The notes: generated by a model not told the origin, from the sequence alone. A stretch of DNA of 64,000 bases from JAJEFO01 sp022819605 (GCA_965221545.1 OZ244901.1:4464001-4528000), one strand, 5' to 3'; positions 17,497 to 31,985 are shown, counted from the stretch's first letter. Numbers and translations: made by a program.

Positions 17497-19512
17497 CTAA
17501 AGACGAGCCGCCAGCCGCGCACCCTGATCGATTGCCCGCCTGGCATCCAGTTCGGCTGCCGTGTCGGCACCTCCAATAATGTGCGGCGCGGTGCCGCCAG
17601 CCAATAGATCATCGGCAAGGGCACGGTCGCTCAGCTGCCCGGTACAGAGCACAACGGTATCGGCGGGAACAACCTCGCGTGTCCCGTCCCGACACGTGAT
17701 GTGCAGGCCATCAGTACCGACTTTCTCGTACGTAACGCCGCCTTCCATTCGAACGCCCTTCATCTGAAGCGCCGTGCGATGAATCCACCCCGTCGTGCGG
17801 CCAAGTCGCTTTCCTGGCCGCTCATCTTTCCTTTGAAAAAGCGAAACCTGCCGTCGTCCATGTGACGGATTCGGCCCATCGGGGGCAAGGCCCGCGCGAT
17901 GCACTTCCGGATCCGTCACGCCCCATTCATCGCGCCACGCATCGAGATCCACGGTCGGGCTCGCCTCCGTGGTCAGGAATTCCGCAACGTCGAAGCCGAT
18001 GCCACCGGCTCCAACGATCGCAACCCGTTCTCCTGCCACTTCTCGCCCTGTCAGGATGTCGGCGTAGTTCACCACGCAACCGCCCTCGACCGGAATGTTT
18101 GGATCCCTTGGCACAACACCCGTGGCAACGACAACCTCATCGAACCGTTTCAACTGTCCCGCAGAAGCTTCGGTGCCGAGGTGCACGTCCACGCCTCTCA
18201 GTTCCAGCATGTCTCGATACCACCGGACGAGTCCCAGAAACTCCTCTTTCCCAGGAACCCTGCTTGCCATGCCGAGTTGCCCGCCGATCTCGCTCGCCCT
18301 TTCGAACAATGTCACTGCATGGCCGCGCTCGGCCGCCACGAGCGCCGCAGAAAGCCCGGCCGGGCCTGCGCCCACGACCGCTATCGACTTCGGATTGTCG
18401 GCAGGACGATAGACCAGCTCGGTTTCATGCGCCGCTTGCGGATTGACGACGCAGGTCGCGATCTTCATCTCGAAAGTGAAATCAAGACAGGCCTGGTTGC
18501 ACGCGATGCAGGGCGTGATCTCGGGCGACCTGCCCTCGCGCGCCTTTCGCACGAAATCCGGGTCCGCTAGAAAGGGTCGCGCCATAGAAACCATGTCGGC
18601 GGCACCCTCCGCCAGGATCGCCTCCGCGACCTCGGGCGTGTTGATCCGGTTTGACGCAATCACCGGGATTCCGACCTGCCCCATGAGTTTCTTCGTGACC
18701 CATGAAAATGCGCGGCGAGGCACGCTCGCGGCAATCGTCGGGATCCGGGCTTCGTGCCATCCGATCCCGGTATTCAGGAGCCCAGCCCCTGCGTCTTCCA
18801 CGGCCTTGGCAAGCTTGACGACCTCGGCCCAGTTCGAGCCGCCAGGCACAAGATCAATCATGCTCAGGCGATAAATCAGCATGAAGTTGGGCCCGGTCGC
18901 CTGCCGCACCCGACGCACGGTTTCGACCGGCAGTCGCATCCGGTTTTCGAACGAGCCGCCCCAGCAGTCCGTTCGCTTGTTGGTACGGGTCACCAGGAAC
19001 TGGTTCAGAAAATAGCCTTCGGATCCCATCACCTCCACGCCGTCGTACCCGGCCTGCTGGGCACGACGCGCCGTTGCAACGATGTCCGATATTTGTTTCT
19101 CGATCCCTTCGTCGTCGAGCTCATTCGGCGTGTATGGCGATATCGGTGACTTTATCGGAGACGGCGCCACGCACTCCGGCGAATATCCGTAGCGCCCCGC
19201 GTGAAGGATCTGCATCGCAATTCGCCCGCCTGCTTCGTGGACGGCGCAGGTCACCCGCGCATGGTTGGCAATGTCCTCATCCGTGAACAGTCCGGCCGCC
19301 CCTGGCAGAACTGCGCCCTCGAGATTGGGAGCCATGCCGCCGGTCACCATCAACGCCACGCCGCCTTCCGCACGTCTCGCGTAGTAGGCAGCGACCCGGT
19401 CGAAGTCGCCGAGCTCCTCGAGCCCGGTATGCATCGAACCCATGAGAACCCGGTTCGGCAGCGTCACGTGGCCTATGTCGAGCGGACGAAAGAGATGGGG
19501 ATAGACAGCCAT
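17497..19512 (-). CDS. fadH: 2,4-dienoyl-CoA reductase [NADPH]
   Basis: This 671-aa protein matches E. coli FadH in length (672) and order. It has an N-terminal old-yellow-enzyme TIM barrel (about 1-370) with PNRVLMGSMHTGLEE, ILHAGRYGY and GYDGVEVMGSEGYFLNQF. A 4Fe-4S cluster motif follows, CIACNQACLDFTFEMKIATC. Then come FAD- and NADPH-binding Rossmann domains with AVVGAGPAGLSAALVA and AIVGAGGIGFDVAEF. The ending GGADTAAELDARRAIDQG is also typical. It reduces the 2,4-dienoyl-CoA intermediates made during beta-oxidation of unsaturated fatty acids. The ATG at 19512 gives the canonical N-terminus; the upstream in-frame extension is not conserved. It stands alone, with no fad genes adjacent. Confidence 0.95.
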   Translation of the reverse strand: MAVYPHLFRPLDIGHVTLPNRVLMGSMHTGLEELGDFDRVAAYYARRAEGGVALMVTGGMAPNLEGAVLPGAAGLFTDEDIANHARVTCAVHEAGGRIAMQILHAGRYGYSPECVAPSPIKSPISPYTPNELDDEGIEKQISDIVATARRAQQAGYDGVEVMGSEGYFLNQFLVTRTNKRTDCWGGSFENRMRLPVETVRRVRQATGPNFMLIYRLSMIDLVPGGSNWAEVVKLAKAVEDAGAGLLNTGIGWHEARIPTIAASVPRRAFSWVTKKLMGQVGIPVIASNRINTPEVAEAILAEGAADMVSMARPFLADPDFVRKAREGRSPEITPCIACNQACLDFTFEMKIATCVVNPQAAHETELVYRPADNPKSIAVVGAGPAGLSAALVAAERGHAVTLFERASEIGGQLGMASRVPGKEEFLGLVRWYRDMLELRGVDVHLGTEASAGQLKRFDEVVVATGVVPRDPNIPVEGGCVVNYADILTGREVAGERVAIVGAGGIGFDVAEFLTTEASPTVDLDAWRDEWGVTDPEVHRAGLAPDGPNPSHGRRQVSLFQRKDERPGKRLGRTTGWIHRTALQMKGVRMEGGVTYEKVGTDGLHITCRDGTREVVPADTVVLCTGQLSDRALADDLLAGGTAPHIIGGADTAAELDARRAIDQGARLAARL

Positions 19513-20433
19513 GGGGCAAGTCTGCCGCAGACCCGGCAAAGTGTCACCCTGCTCTATGGAATCAAGTTCGAATTGCATCAGCAGGCGCTTGACGATCATG
19601 TTTCAGCGGCGTTCGCCTGCAGCGCCTTTCTCGTCCTGGGACGGAACCGTCGGCATCGGATCTCGCCTGGACAACATCCTTCACGCCGTTGACGGCGTCC
19701 CGTCCTCTTGCGACCGGATGTGGAGACACGATCCTCGATGGTGTTTTGCGGGCACGTGTTGCCGGTCCGCACCGCAGTGTTCGTGCACGCGTGTCAGATG
19801 GAGGCACGGGAACTGACCCAAGCTGGCGGTCCGAGCGCAGTTAACGGACGGACGCGAGAGCCCCGGAGACCGACGCGACGTCAACCATTCCGGAATCATC
19901 AGACATGGTCTTGAACGAAGCCTGTACTGCACCGTGAAGGTGTCGTGATCCGGGATGCCGCGCTCGGGCATCATGAAGCGGCAGGGACTCTGATTTCGAG
20001 CGCGCCGCATGGCTCAATGGCGGTGCATGGTCGGGCGCCGCAAGCCATGCAAGGCGGCGTGTTCATCAGCACAATATGGATACCGTGACAGGTCGCGTTG
20101 CTGGCGCGAAAGTCTTGTAACCCGTCAAAGGCAGGATCGAAGTACTGCTTCCTCCCGCTGCACGCCTGACCCCAGATTGTTGTTTTCCAATAGGGAATCA
20201 CGCAACCATCGAGACGGCAAGGCAAACTCTTCGGACGGGATGCTCCTGGACCGCTCCGGGCGCAGGTGTTGTAGGTCAGTACGCAAAGTGATACGTCAAG
20301 CGCATATGAATGACAAAAATCGATGCTTGGCTTGAATGGACCTGTTGTTGGAAGACTTCAAGTAGTCGTCAGTATGGGCTGACATGGACCTGCATTGCGT
20401 GCCAAGCATCCACCACACCGGCGGCGGTCGCAG
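19513..20433. other. Long intergenic region, possible decayed IS fragment
   Basis: About 920 bases lack a convincing gene. On the minus strand near 19920-19975 a frame reads MPERGIPDHDTFTVQYR, which resembles the conserved G-I-P-x-H-D-T-F segment of ISAs1-family transposases. The reading frame degrades on both sides. The rest has short Arg- and His-rich frames only. This could be the footprint of an old insertion, but the match is short. Confidence 0.3.
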
Positions 20434-21618
20434 ATGAACACCCACACGCGGAACGCGGCGGACACGATTGACGCACCCTCGGCTTATGTAGAAGGCTACG
20501 AAAGCGCCCGACGGTTCGACAGTGCACTGGCTGACACGTATGTCCGGCACACCATGATCGGCGATCCGGAGCTCGATCCGGTGATGGAGGAGATCTACTC
20601 GCTGCATCCGGCAATGCTTCACAAGTTCGTCGCAGCGGGAATAGAACAGCGGGACGCGGAGTTGCGGGCCGCGCCGGAGCCGCTGCGCCGATTCTTCGAG
20701 GATCTCCGCGAACCGGAATGGCTGGACCACAGCGCCTTTCAGCCGGGCGTGCGCGCCTTCCACGCCAATGCGGACCTCATGCTGGTCGCGTTTGTCGCGG
20801 GCGTCCTGGTGGAAGGGTTCGCGACGCTCATAGCAAAGTCGTTCGCCACGACCGGCCGTGTAGCGGCCACGAAGAGACGCCTCCAGCAGAACAACCGCCA
20901 ATTGCTCGAGATCTTCTTTCCGGGCGGACTGCAGCGGAGCGGGGACGGGTGGAAGCTCTCGACCCGTGTGCGGTTCGTGCATGCGCGGATCAGGAGCCTG
21001 CTGGCGAGACACGAAGAATGGAACGCCGAAGCCTGGGGCACTCCGCTGAGCGCCGCTCATCTCGGATTTGCCATTTCGGTCTTTTCCAAGCGGCTCCTTG
21101 ATTATTCCCAACTGGTGGGGGCGTCCTTCACGGAAGAGGAAATGGTGAGCATTCTCGACGTCTGGCGCTATACCGGCTACCTGATGGGCATTCCCGAATC
21201 GATCCTTTACGAGGACGGCGCAGAGGCGGACAGGATCCACCGGATTGCGAACATGTGCGAGCCGCCGCCCGATTCGGATTCGGCGGCGATGGCGAACGCA
21301 TTGATCCACGCCGTCCCCGGGATCGTGGACATCAGGGACGATGAAGAGAAAAAACAGGTCATCTCCCTTGCCTACAAGCTGTCCCGTGCGCTCATAGGGA
21401 ACGACTTGGCCGGGCATTTCCAGTATCCCGAGGTCCGGACTTTCGGAACCTTGTTCGGGTTCCGCATGAAACAGCGTCTCCAGCGGTACCTGAAAAGCGG
21501 GCTGATGGTCCGGGCGGACAATTTCAGCCAGCTCCTCCAGATTTCCGTATACGAAGAGAGCGGCCTGACCTACGATTTGCCTGACCATGTCAAGCACGAG
21601 AAGTCGCACCCATGGTAG
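20434..21618 (+). CDS. MpaB/Lcp-like oxygenase (DUF2236)
   Basis: This 394-aa, mainly helical protein belongs to the DUF2236 family, which includes the latex-clearing protein and the fungal ER-bound oxygenase MpaB. The family core is visible near residues 160-190: FFPGGLQRSGDGWKLSTRVR followed by FVHARIRSLL. The Lys/Thr/Arg/His pattern corresponds to the haem pocket and axial His of Lcp. A hydrophobic helix, VAFVAGVLVEGFATLIA, is near residue 120. Characterised relatives cleave C=C bonds of polyisoprenoids; here the substrate is unknown. The ATG at 20434 is preferred over a TTG at 20395. The gene is isolated, with about 850 bases of non-coding sequence after it. Confidence 0.8.
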   Translation: MNTHTRNAADTIDAPSAYVEGYESARRFDSALADTYVRHTMIGDPELDPVMEEIYSLHPAMLHKFVAAGIEQRDAELRAAPEPLRRFFEDLREPEWLDHSAFQPGVRAFHANADLMLVAFVAGVLVEGFATLIAKSFATTGRVAATKRRLQQNNRQLLEIFFPGGLQRSGDGWKLSTRVRFVHARIRSLLARHEEWNAEAWGTPLSAAHLGFAISVFSKRLLDYSQLVGASFTEEEMVSILDVWRYTGYLMGIPESILYEDGAEADRIHRIANMCEPPPDSDSAAMANALIHAVPGIVDIRDDEEKKQVISLAYKLSRALIGNDLAGHFQYPEVRTFGTLFGFRMKQRLQRYLKSGLMVRADNFSQLLQISVYEESGLTYDLPDHVKHEKSHPW

Positions 21619-22473
21619 ATGGTGCGAAACTCGCGGTCGTGCGCCTCGCTGGCGAGGTGCCTGTCGCAGTCCCGGCTTCAACCTTCAGGGTAGCCTTCAC
21701 AGAACGGGCCAAGAAAATTCGCGATTAGCCGGTTTGGGGCTTGTGCGTCTCATGACTCCCAAACTTCATCCTGACAATCCAACAACTCGGAATGTCTGAG
21801 ACGAATGATCTCTCGGTTGTTCGGGTAATCGCCTGATCCGCCAATGTCTTTGTAGGTTGGATCCTCATTTCCAGGTCTTCGCAAAACCCCCATCAACGCG
21901 ACGGCCGATTCCGGGCGGGACTCGAAGTGTGACGGTCCCGGCGTGCTACGGCAGCGACGGGCTGCCCACAGGAATCCGCGCCCAACTCGTTCACATCCAG
22001 CTCCCCCGTTCACATCTGTTTCTCCAGACATGCGAGGAACTTGGGCGGGGTCGATTTCCAGCTGGTCAAAGGCTCGGCCCTACAACTCCGTCGGCTGCGC
22101 GAAATTCGGAGAGCTCAACATGGGAGCAGAGGCCTAGATGGGGGTTTCCTTTCAATAATTGACGCTCGGGAAGAGCCCAGCCGATCAAGGCCGAGCGCAA
22201 AAGCCCGGAACATGCAGACTTGTCGTGAAGCGCTACACACGGGATGCATATCGGAATTTGCCCTGCCCGGTCATTCGACCGCCCAAACCTTGCCATGCCA
22301 ATGCACAACGTCGTGCCGCGAAAGCGGAACAACGTAAGGTGCCACCCCATCGTTGCAAGTTCCCGAATACGATCCTCACTCTCTCTGGAGGAGGCAGCTG
22401 ACTATCGCATAGCATACCGAGACGGCTCGGATCTATTTTGCCTTCGTCCATAGAACCATGCTAGGATTCTCTC
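21619..22473. other. Long intergenic region, nothing recognised
   Basis: About 855 bases lie between the DUF2236 gene and the Fic module. Short frames on both strands have no recognisable motif, ribosome site or similarity. No tRNA, terminator hairpin with a T-run, or repeat pair was seen. GC appears to fall towards the Fic module, consistent with the edge of transferred DNA. Confidence 0.4.
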
Positions 22474-22689
22474 ATGAGCAAAAGTAGCGCGAAAGCACGT
22501 TCCGCGGCGACCAGACGATTTGTCATCAAGCCACTTGGCGAGGGCAAGGCGGCTAGGTTTTCCGAAGTCGAGGGGATGTCCTTGAGCAAGAAGTCTGCTA
22601 GCACGATCTCCGGTCTGAAACGGAGGGGGCTCGAAGGCGATGCACTCCGCACGGCGATAACGGATACCTTTGTCACGAAGCGGGACTAA
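22474..22689 (+). CDS. Small antitoxin-like protein preceding Fic
   Basis: This 71-aa basic protein sits directly before fic, and its TAA overlaps the fic ATG (TAATG at 22687-22691). This is the arrangement of class I Fic antitoxins such as VbhA and YhfG. Such antitoxins insert an inhibitory helix with an (S/T)xxxE(G/N) motif near the ATP site. That exact motif is not present: the nearest string is SEVEG (residues 30-34), one residue short. The sequence is rich in Ser, Lys and Arg, with a predicted helix over residues 36-65. The name is by position and size, not by clear homology. Confidence 0.7.
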   Translation: MSKSSAKARSAATRRFVIKPLGEGKAARFSEVEGMSLSKKSASTISGLKRRGLEGDALRTAITDTFVTKRD

Positions 22690-23270
22690 TGAGCCGCTAT
22701 GACGCTACTGAAGATCCACTGTGTTACACTGGAACACACGTTCTGAAAAACAAGGCCGGCCTGCAAAATCAGGACGACTTGGATCAGTTCGAGCAGTTGA
22801 TGTTTCTGACTCGGTCGGAAGAGCCACTTCCGGATGGGGACCTTGACTACGACCACTACAAACGGATTCATCATCACTTTTTTCAGGATGTCTATGATTG
22901 GGCCGGCCAATCACGTGAAATACGTACAGCCAAGGGTGGCAATTGGTTTTGCTACCCAGAGTATGTCGATTCCAAGATGGAAAGACTACTTTCCCAGCTG
23001 GCACGCGAGAATCACCTGGCGGAGATTTCTGATCGGACGCAGCTTGCCGTCCGTGCCGCTCACTACATCGCTGAGATCAACGCCATTCACCCATTTCGGG
23101 ACGGCAATGGGCGCTGCCAACTGACTCTATTGGACATTTTCCTTGATGTGTCTGGGTTTGAGATGAACGAGGAGCTCATTGAGCCGGAGCAATTCATGTC
23201 GGTCATGATCACCAGCTTCCATGGAGACAATGTTCCCTTGGCAGAAGCGATCCTCCGCATGATGTCTTAG
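22689..23270 (+). CDS. fic: Fic-domain protein (AMPylase-type toxin)
   Basis: This 193-aa protein consists of a Fic fold. The active-site loop HPFRDGNGRCQL (H134-L145) has the catalytic His, the Asp metal ligand and the GNGR anion hole. The consensus is HPFx(D/E)GNGRxxR, and the final Arg, which contacts the ATP gamma-phosphate in AMPylases, is Leu145 here. Fic toxins transfer AMP or another nucleotide-derived group to target proteins, for example gyrase/topo IV for VbhT. Loss of the second Arg may alter the substrate or reflect decay. The DxxHxxxFxxVYxWAG block (54-73) is typical. Codon use and GC differ from the neighbours, suggesting acquisition. The gene converges on gltB. Confidence 0.9.
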   Translation: MSRYDATEDPLCYTGTHVLKNKAGLQNQDDLDQFEQLMFLTRSEEPLPDGDLDYDHYKRIHHHFFQDVYDWAGQSREIRTAKGGNWFCYPEYVDSKMERLLSQLARENHLAEISDRTQLAVRAAHYIAEINAIHPFRDGNGRCQLTLLDIFLDVSGFEMNEELIEPEQFMSVMITSFHGDNVPLAEAILRMMS

Positions 23271-23411
23271 AACTTGAATCGTAAGTTATTATTTTTATTA
23301 TGTTATTTATTTATCGGCGGTTTCTGCCTCGCTACCAGTCTCGTCGGAAGCCGCCAGACGGCGGCGCTTCTCGGCGTGCGCTCAACGGCCAACAAACCTG
23401 AACGTACGCCG

Positions 23412-27943
<4,532 letters not shown>

Positions 27944-27947
<4 letters not shown>

Positions 27948-28378
27948 GCGCCGTCCCCCTCGGTAAACTTCGCCATGACTTCCGCCTCGGTCATGCCGCG
28001 CAATTCGCCCGCAAACGCGTATCCGTCCGGGCGATAGTCGGTGTAGATCTCGCTGGCCAGCATCAACCCGCCCGCGTTCTTGAACAGGCCTGTCGCGACA
28101 TGTGTGACGCCTTGGTAGGGCCCGGACGCGGTCACCCGGTAGAACAGCGACGATCCGCAGTCATCGCACCATCCCCTCTCCGCCCAGGCAGAAGTCGCGC
28201 GGGTCCGAACCGGTCCCTTGGCCTCTAGGTCGCCCGGCAACACCTTGACCGCAATCAACGACGACCCCGTCCATGCCCGGCACATGTCGCAGTGGCAGGC
28301 ATGCATCTTGCCTTCTGCCGGTCGAATGATCACTTCACACGCGCCGCAAAGGCAGTATCCGGTCAGTTTCTTGTCCAT
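27944..28378 (-). CDS. GFA-domain (glutathione-dependent formaldehyde-activating-like) protein
   Basis: This 144-aa zinc protein has the GFA fold ligands C9-x-C11-xx-C14 (CLCGAC), C28-x-C30-xx-C33 (CHCDMC) and a CDDC pair later. GFA family proteins were named for Gfa, which binds glutathione and formaldehyde, but most members have unknown functions. The start at 28378 is preceded by GGAGGTGAGAAGG. The stop overlaps the gltB start (27944-27947). A GFA gene inserted between gltD and gltB is unusual for E. coli-type operons but has strong coupling signals here. A role in glutamate synthase is only inferred from position. Confidence 0.88.
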
Positions 28379-28424
28379 CGCCTTCTCACCTCCGTTCACC
28401 TGCTGCCCGCATCGATCAACGCGC

Positions 28425-29885
28425 TCACTCCGCAGCAATGGTCTGGCGCCCGAAGCGCTCAAGGACAGCGTCTGCTGCCTCTCGCCCGTCGCGGATCGCC
28501 CAGACAACGAGCGAAGCGCCCCTCACGATGTCGCCGATGGCGTAGACGCCATCCATTGACGTCTCGTGGGTATGGAAACTCGCCTTGATCGTTCCCCAGC
28601 GTGTCGTTTCAAGCGCGTCTTGTCCCCAGAGTTCCGGCAGGTTCTCGGGCTCGAAGCCGAGCGCCTTGATGACGAGATCGGCGCTTTCGACATAGTCCGA
28701 TCCCGTGACCCGTTCCGGCACCTGCCGACCCGTCGCATCCGGAGCGCCGAGCCGCATCCGCTGCGCAATGACGCCGGTGACGGCATCACCCACGAACCCT
28801 TTGGGCGCGGTCAGCCAGACGAACTCGACGCCTTCCTCCTCGGCATTTGCCACCTCTCTCTGCGAACCCGGCATGTTCGTCCGGTCACGGCGATAGAGGC
28901 ATTTGACGCTTGTCGCACCCTGCCGGACCGCCGTGCGGACGCAATCCATTGCCGTGTCGCCGCCGCCGATGACGACGACCCGCCGGCCGGCTGCATCCAT
29001 CTCGCCGGAGTCGAATTCCGGCACGCTGTCGCCGAATCCCTTGCGGTTCGAGGCCGTCAGGTAGTCGATGGCGCGCACGATTCCGTTCGCGCCGATACTT
29101 GGCCCTTTCAGTTCACGGCTCCTGTAGACGCCCGTGGCGATGAAGACCGCGTCATGCCTGGAGCGGACTTCGTCGAACGGGATGTCCGTTCCGACATTGC
29201 AGTTCAGCACGAATTCGGCACCCCCGCCCGCAAGGAGCGCAATTCGCCGCATCACGACGTCCTTTTCGAGCTTGAATCCGGGAATACCGTAGGTCAAGAG
29301 CCCGCCCGCCCGGTCATGGCGATCGTAGACCGTCACCTGCACACCTGCCCTGCGCAGCCTTTCGGCAGCCGCAAGCCCGCCTGGTCCAGCCCCGATGATG
29401 CCAACGGATTCCGTGCGCTCCAAGACCGGTGCGATCGGTTGCACCCAGCCTTCGTCCCACGCCGTGTCGGTGATGTATTTCTCGACGGAACCTATCGTCA
29501 CCGTGCCATGGCCGGACTGCTCAATCACGCAGTTGCCTTCGCACAACCGGTCCTGGGGGCAGATCCGCCCGCAGATCTCCGGGAAGGCGTTCGTCGCCTG
29601 GCTGATCTCGTACGCTTCCTGAAGGCGCCCTTCCGCAGTGAGCTTCAGCCAGTCGGGAATGTTGTTGTGCAGCGGACAATGGGTCTGGCAATAGGGCACG
29701 CCGCATTGGCTGCACCTTCCGGCCTGCTCCCGGGCCTTGGCGGCGGCATATTCGGCATAGATCTCGTGAAAGTCCGCACGCCGCACGTCAGCGGAGCGCT
29801 TGTCGGGCATATCCCGCCCGATCGTCACGAACTTGAGCATTGGCGTGTCGGCCATCACGTCTCTCGGTTTCCGAAGCGCCTTCAT
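28425..29885 (-). CDS. gltD: Glutamate synthase (NADPH) small subunit
   Basis: This 486-aa flavoprotein delivers NADPH electrons to GltB. Two N-terminal 4Fe-4S motifs are visible: CSQCGVPYCQTHCP near residue 58 and CGRICPQDRLCEGNC near residue 105. The FAD Rossmann motif IGAGPGGLAAAERLRRAG is near residue 160, and the NADPH motif VVIGGGDTAMDCVRTAV is near residue 295. The ATG at 29885 has GAAGG just upstream, and an ATG ten codons later is possible. It is the first gene of the gltD-GFA-gltB unit. The promoter should lie in the AT-rich 190 bases before uppP. Confidence 0.97.
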   Translation of the reverse strand: MKALRKPRDVMADTPMLKFVTIGRDMPDKRSADVRRADFHEIYAEYAAAKAREQAGRCSQCGVPYCQTHCPLHNNIPDWLKLTAEGRLQEAYEISQATNAFPEICGRICPQDRLCEGNCVIEQSGHGTVTIGSVEKYITDTAWDEGWVQPIAPVLERTESVGIIGAGPGGLAAAERLRRAGVQVTVYDRHDRAGGLLTYGIPGFKLEKDVVMRRIALLAGGGAEFVLNCNVGTDIPFDEVRSRHDAVFIATGVYRSRELKGPSIGANGIVRAIDYLTASNRKGFGDSVPEFDSGEMDAAGRRVVVIGGGDTAMDCVRTAVRQGATSVKCLYRRDRTNMPGSQREVANAEEEGVEFVWLTAPKGFVGDAVTGVIAQRMRLGAPDATGRQVPERVTGSDYVESADLVIKALGFEPENLPELWGQDALETTRWGTIKASFHTHETSMDGVYAIGDIVRGASLVVWAIRDGREAADAVLERFGRQTIAAE

Positions 29886-30074
29886 ACGACCTTCTTCGCA
29901 AAAGGAAAGTAACTATGTCATAATATTTGACCTTTTTTGGAGAAAATTTGTCAAGAGCAGCGATGGGCGAGCTATTGGCCGTCAAACAATGACCGAAACG
30001 GACCTAATTTCCCGCTTTGCGCGCAAATTCCTAGTTCCTAGTCTTGCGCAAACAGAATCGAGCGGTCTCCGCGC

Positions 30075-30887
30075 ATGCCAATGCTTCAGTTGTTCCTCCT
30101 AGCCGTCGTCCAAGGCATTACCGAGTTCCTGCCGGTTTCATCGTCTGGCCATCTCGTCCTCCTGCCAAACCTCGCAGGCCTTCCGGACCAGGGTCTCGTG
30201 ATCGACGTTGCCGTTCACGTGGGCACGCTCGGCGCCGTGCTTCTCTACTTTCGTGCCGACGTGTCGCGCATCCTGTCGGGAATGGTCCGCATGGCCTCGG
30301 GCCGGTTCGACGGGCCAGACGTGCAGCTTGCCCTGCTGCTCGTGCTTGCAACCGTTCCCGTGATTATCGCGGGCCTTGCCTTCAGGCTGACCGGCCTGAC
30401 CCTCATGGTGCGCTCGGTCACGGTCATCGCGTGGGCTACGCTGATCTTCGGACTCGTGCTCTGGTGGGCCGACCGCACCGGTTCCAAGGCTAGGACAACG
30501 GGCGACTGGAGCCCGAGGGACGCCATAGTCATGGGCCTGTGGCAGGCAATCGCCCTAATCCCCGGAACGTCGCGATCGGGCATCACCATCACGGCGGCAC
30601 GGCGCCTCGGATTTGCTCGCCCGGATGCCGCCCGCCTCGCCATGCTGATGTCGATCCCGACGATCATTGCTTCCGGAACGCTCCTGGGCCTGGAAGTCGC
30701 ATCCTCCCTAGACCTGCCCAAGGCGCGCGACGGCTGCATCGCTGCCGCCCTTGCCTTTGTCGCCGCCCTCGGGGCGCTGCATTTCATGATGCGGTTGATC
30801 GAGCGGGTGAGTTTCACGCCGTTCGTGATTTACAGGGTTGTCCTCGGACTGGCCCTGCTCGCCTGGTCCTACGGCCTAGCCGCGTAG
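30075..30887 (+). CDS. uppP: Undecaprenyl-diphosphatase
   Basis: This 270-aa integral membrane enzyme (BacA/UppP) has about eight hydrophobic segments. It carries the two conserved active-site blocks, QGITEFLPVSSSGH (residues 13-26) and ALIPGTSRSGITI near residue 160. It dephosphorylates undecaprenyl pyrophosphate to recycle the lipid carrier of peptidoglycan synthesis, and overproduction gives bacitracin resistance. The ATG at 30075 is used. Its end overlaps the convergent NDUFA9-like gene by 12 bases, so there is no room for a separate terminator. Confidence 0.96.
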   Translation: MPMLQLFLLAVVQGITEFLPVSSSGHLVLLPNLAGLPDQGLVIDVAVHVGTLGAVLLYFRADVSRILSGMVRMASGRFDGPDVQLALLLVLATVPVIIAGLAFRLTGLTLMVRSVTVIAWATLIFGLVLWWADRTGSKARTTGDWSPRDAIVMGLWQAIALIPGTSRSGITITAARRLGFARPDAARLAMLMSIPTIIASGTLLGLEVASSLDLPKARDGCIAAALAFVAALGALHFMMRLIERVSFTPFVIYRVVLGLALLAWSYGLAA

Positions 30888-31856
30888 GTTGCGTGCGCTT
30901 CGCGTGATGTCGGAATACTGCCCGTCGGGACGATAGGGCCAAAGATAGGTCGGCAACACCGCGTGCATGGAGGTTGGGTGAACTCCTAGGTCGGCAAGGG
31001 TGCGGGCATCGGCGGCCACGACATTGTCGCGCTTGAGCTCAATTGCCTGGTCGAGCGTGATGGGCTGCTTCAGAACACCCAAGGTGAGGAACGAGGCGAG
31101 ACCGCTGGTCCGGGCGATCGCGCGGCCGGCCCAGAAGGGCAAGGGCACGATCAGGGAGCGTCGGCGTATGACCTTGAGCATCCCCTCCATCAGTTCGCGG
31201 AAGCTGTTAACGTCCGGACCGCCCAGTTCGTAGGTTCCCGCATCCGCCTCCCCAAGAACGCCTTTCGCCACGGCAGCGGCCACGTCGTCGACATAGACAG
31301 GCTGGAACTTCGTTTCTGCTCCGACCAACGGCAAGATCGGCGACAGCCGGGCCATTGCCGCAAAGCGGTTGAAGAACTGGTCTTCGGGCCCGAAAATCAC
31401 CGACGGGCGCAGGATGACCGACCCCGGGAACGCGCCGTTCACTTCCGCCTCTCCCAGACCCTTGCTGCTTGCATATCCGCTTTCCGCGGACGGGTCGGCT
31501 CCAATGCTTGAAACATGCACCACTCTTGACACGCCTTCTTCTGCGGAAACTCGAGCGATACGTCCTGCGCCGGCGTGCTGGACAGATTTGAAGCTGTTTC
31601 GGCCGGACGCATCAAACGTTCCTACGCAATTGACGACAGCCTCTGCTCCTTGTGCAGCGTGCCGCACAGAATTTTCGTCGCGAATGTTGCAAAGGACCGG
31701 CTCGACCTGGCCCGGCGTGCCCCTCGGCTTGACGAAAATGGCTTCGTCCGGTCGCCGTACCGCCACACGCACGCGCCAACCGGCCTGCGCCATGCGGCTG
31801 GCGACATACCGTCCGACAAACCCGGATCCTCCAAAGATGGTCACCAGTCGCGACAT
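30876..31856 (-). CDS. NDUFA9-like NAD(P)-dependent reductase (complex I-associated)
   Basis: This 326-aa atypical short-chain dehydrogenase has an N-terminal Rossmann motif, TIFGGSGFVGRYVA, and the conserved VHVSSIGADPSAESGY...K active region. It is related to the mitochondrial complex I accessory subunit NDUFA9. Alphaproteobacterial homologs are often annotated this way and may act in quinone or lipid-linked metabolism. The ATG at 31856 gives the canonical MSRLVTIFGG start, and the longer frame to 31961 lacks conserved residues. It ends inside the uppP 3' end and is transcribed away from the tRNA-Leu gene. Confidence 0.88.
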   Translation of the reverse strand: MSRLVTIFGGSGFVGRYVASRMAQAGWRVRVAVRRPDEAIFVKPRGTPGQVEPVLCNIRDENSVRHAAQGAEAVVNCVGTFDASGRNSFKSVQHAGAGRIARVSAEEGVSRVVHVSSIGADPSAESGYASSKGLGEAEVNGAFPGSVILRPSVIFGPEDQFFNRFAAMARLSPILPLVGAETKFQPVYVDDVAAAVAKGVLGEADAGTYELGGPDVNSFRELMEGMLKVIRRRSLIVPLPFWAGRAIARTSGLASFLTLGVLKQPITLDQAIELKRDNVVAADARTLADLGVHPTSMHAVLPTYLWPYRPDGQYSDITRSARNLRG

Positions 31857-31985
31857 GCGCTGAACTTTCACCAGTTCCGCCTTTGGGTGTAGCCCCGCAC
31901 CCATTGCCGGGCAAGGTCCATTTCGCCGCGAAATGGTCGTTGACACAGTCTGCGCCCGCACCTATTCCCAACCTTCGATCCACCT

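Noticed and set aside
19681..20010. Possible ISAs1-type transposase on the minus strand
   Set aside because: Only about 10 residues (GIPDHDTF region) look similar; kept as a note on the intergenic region rather than a gene.
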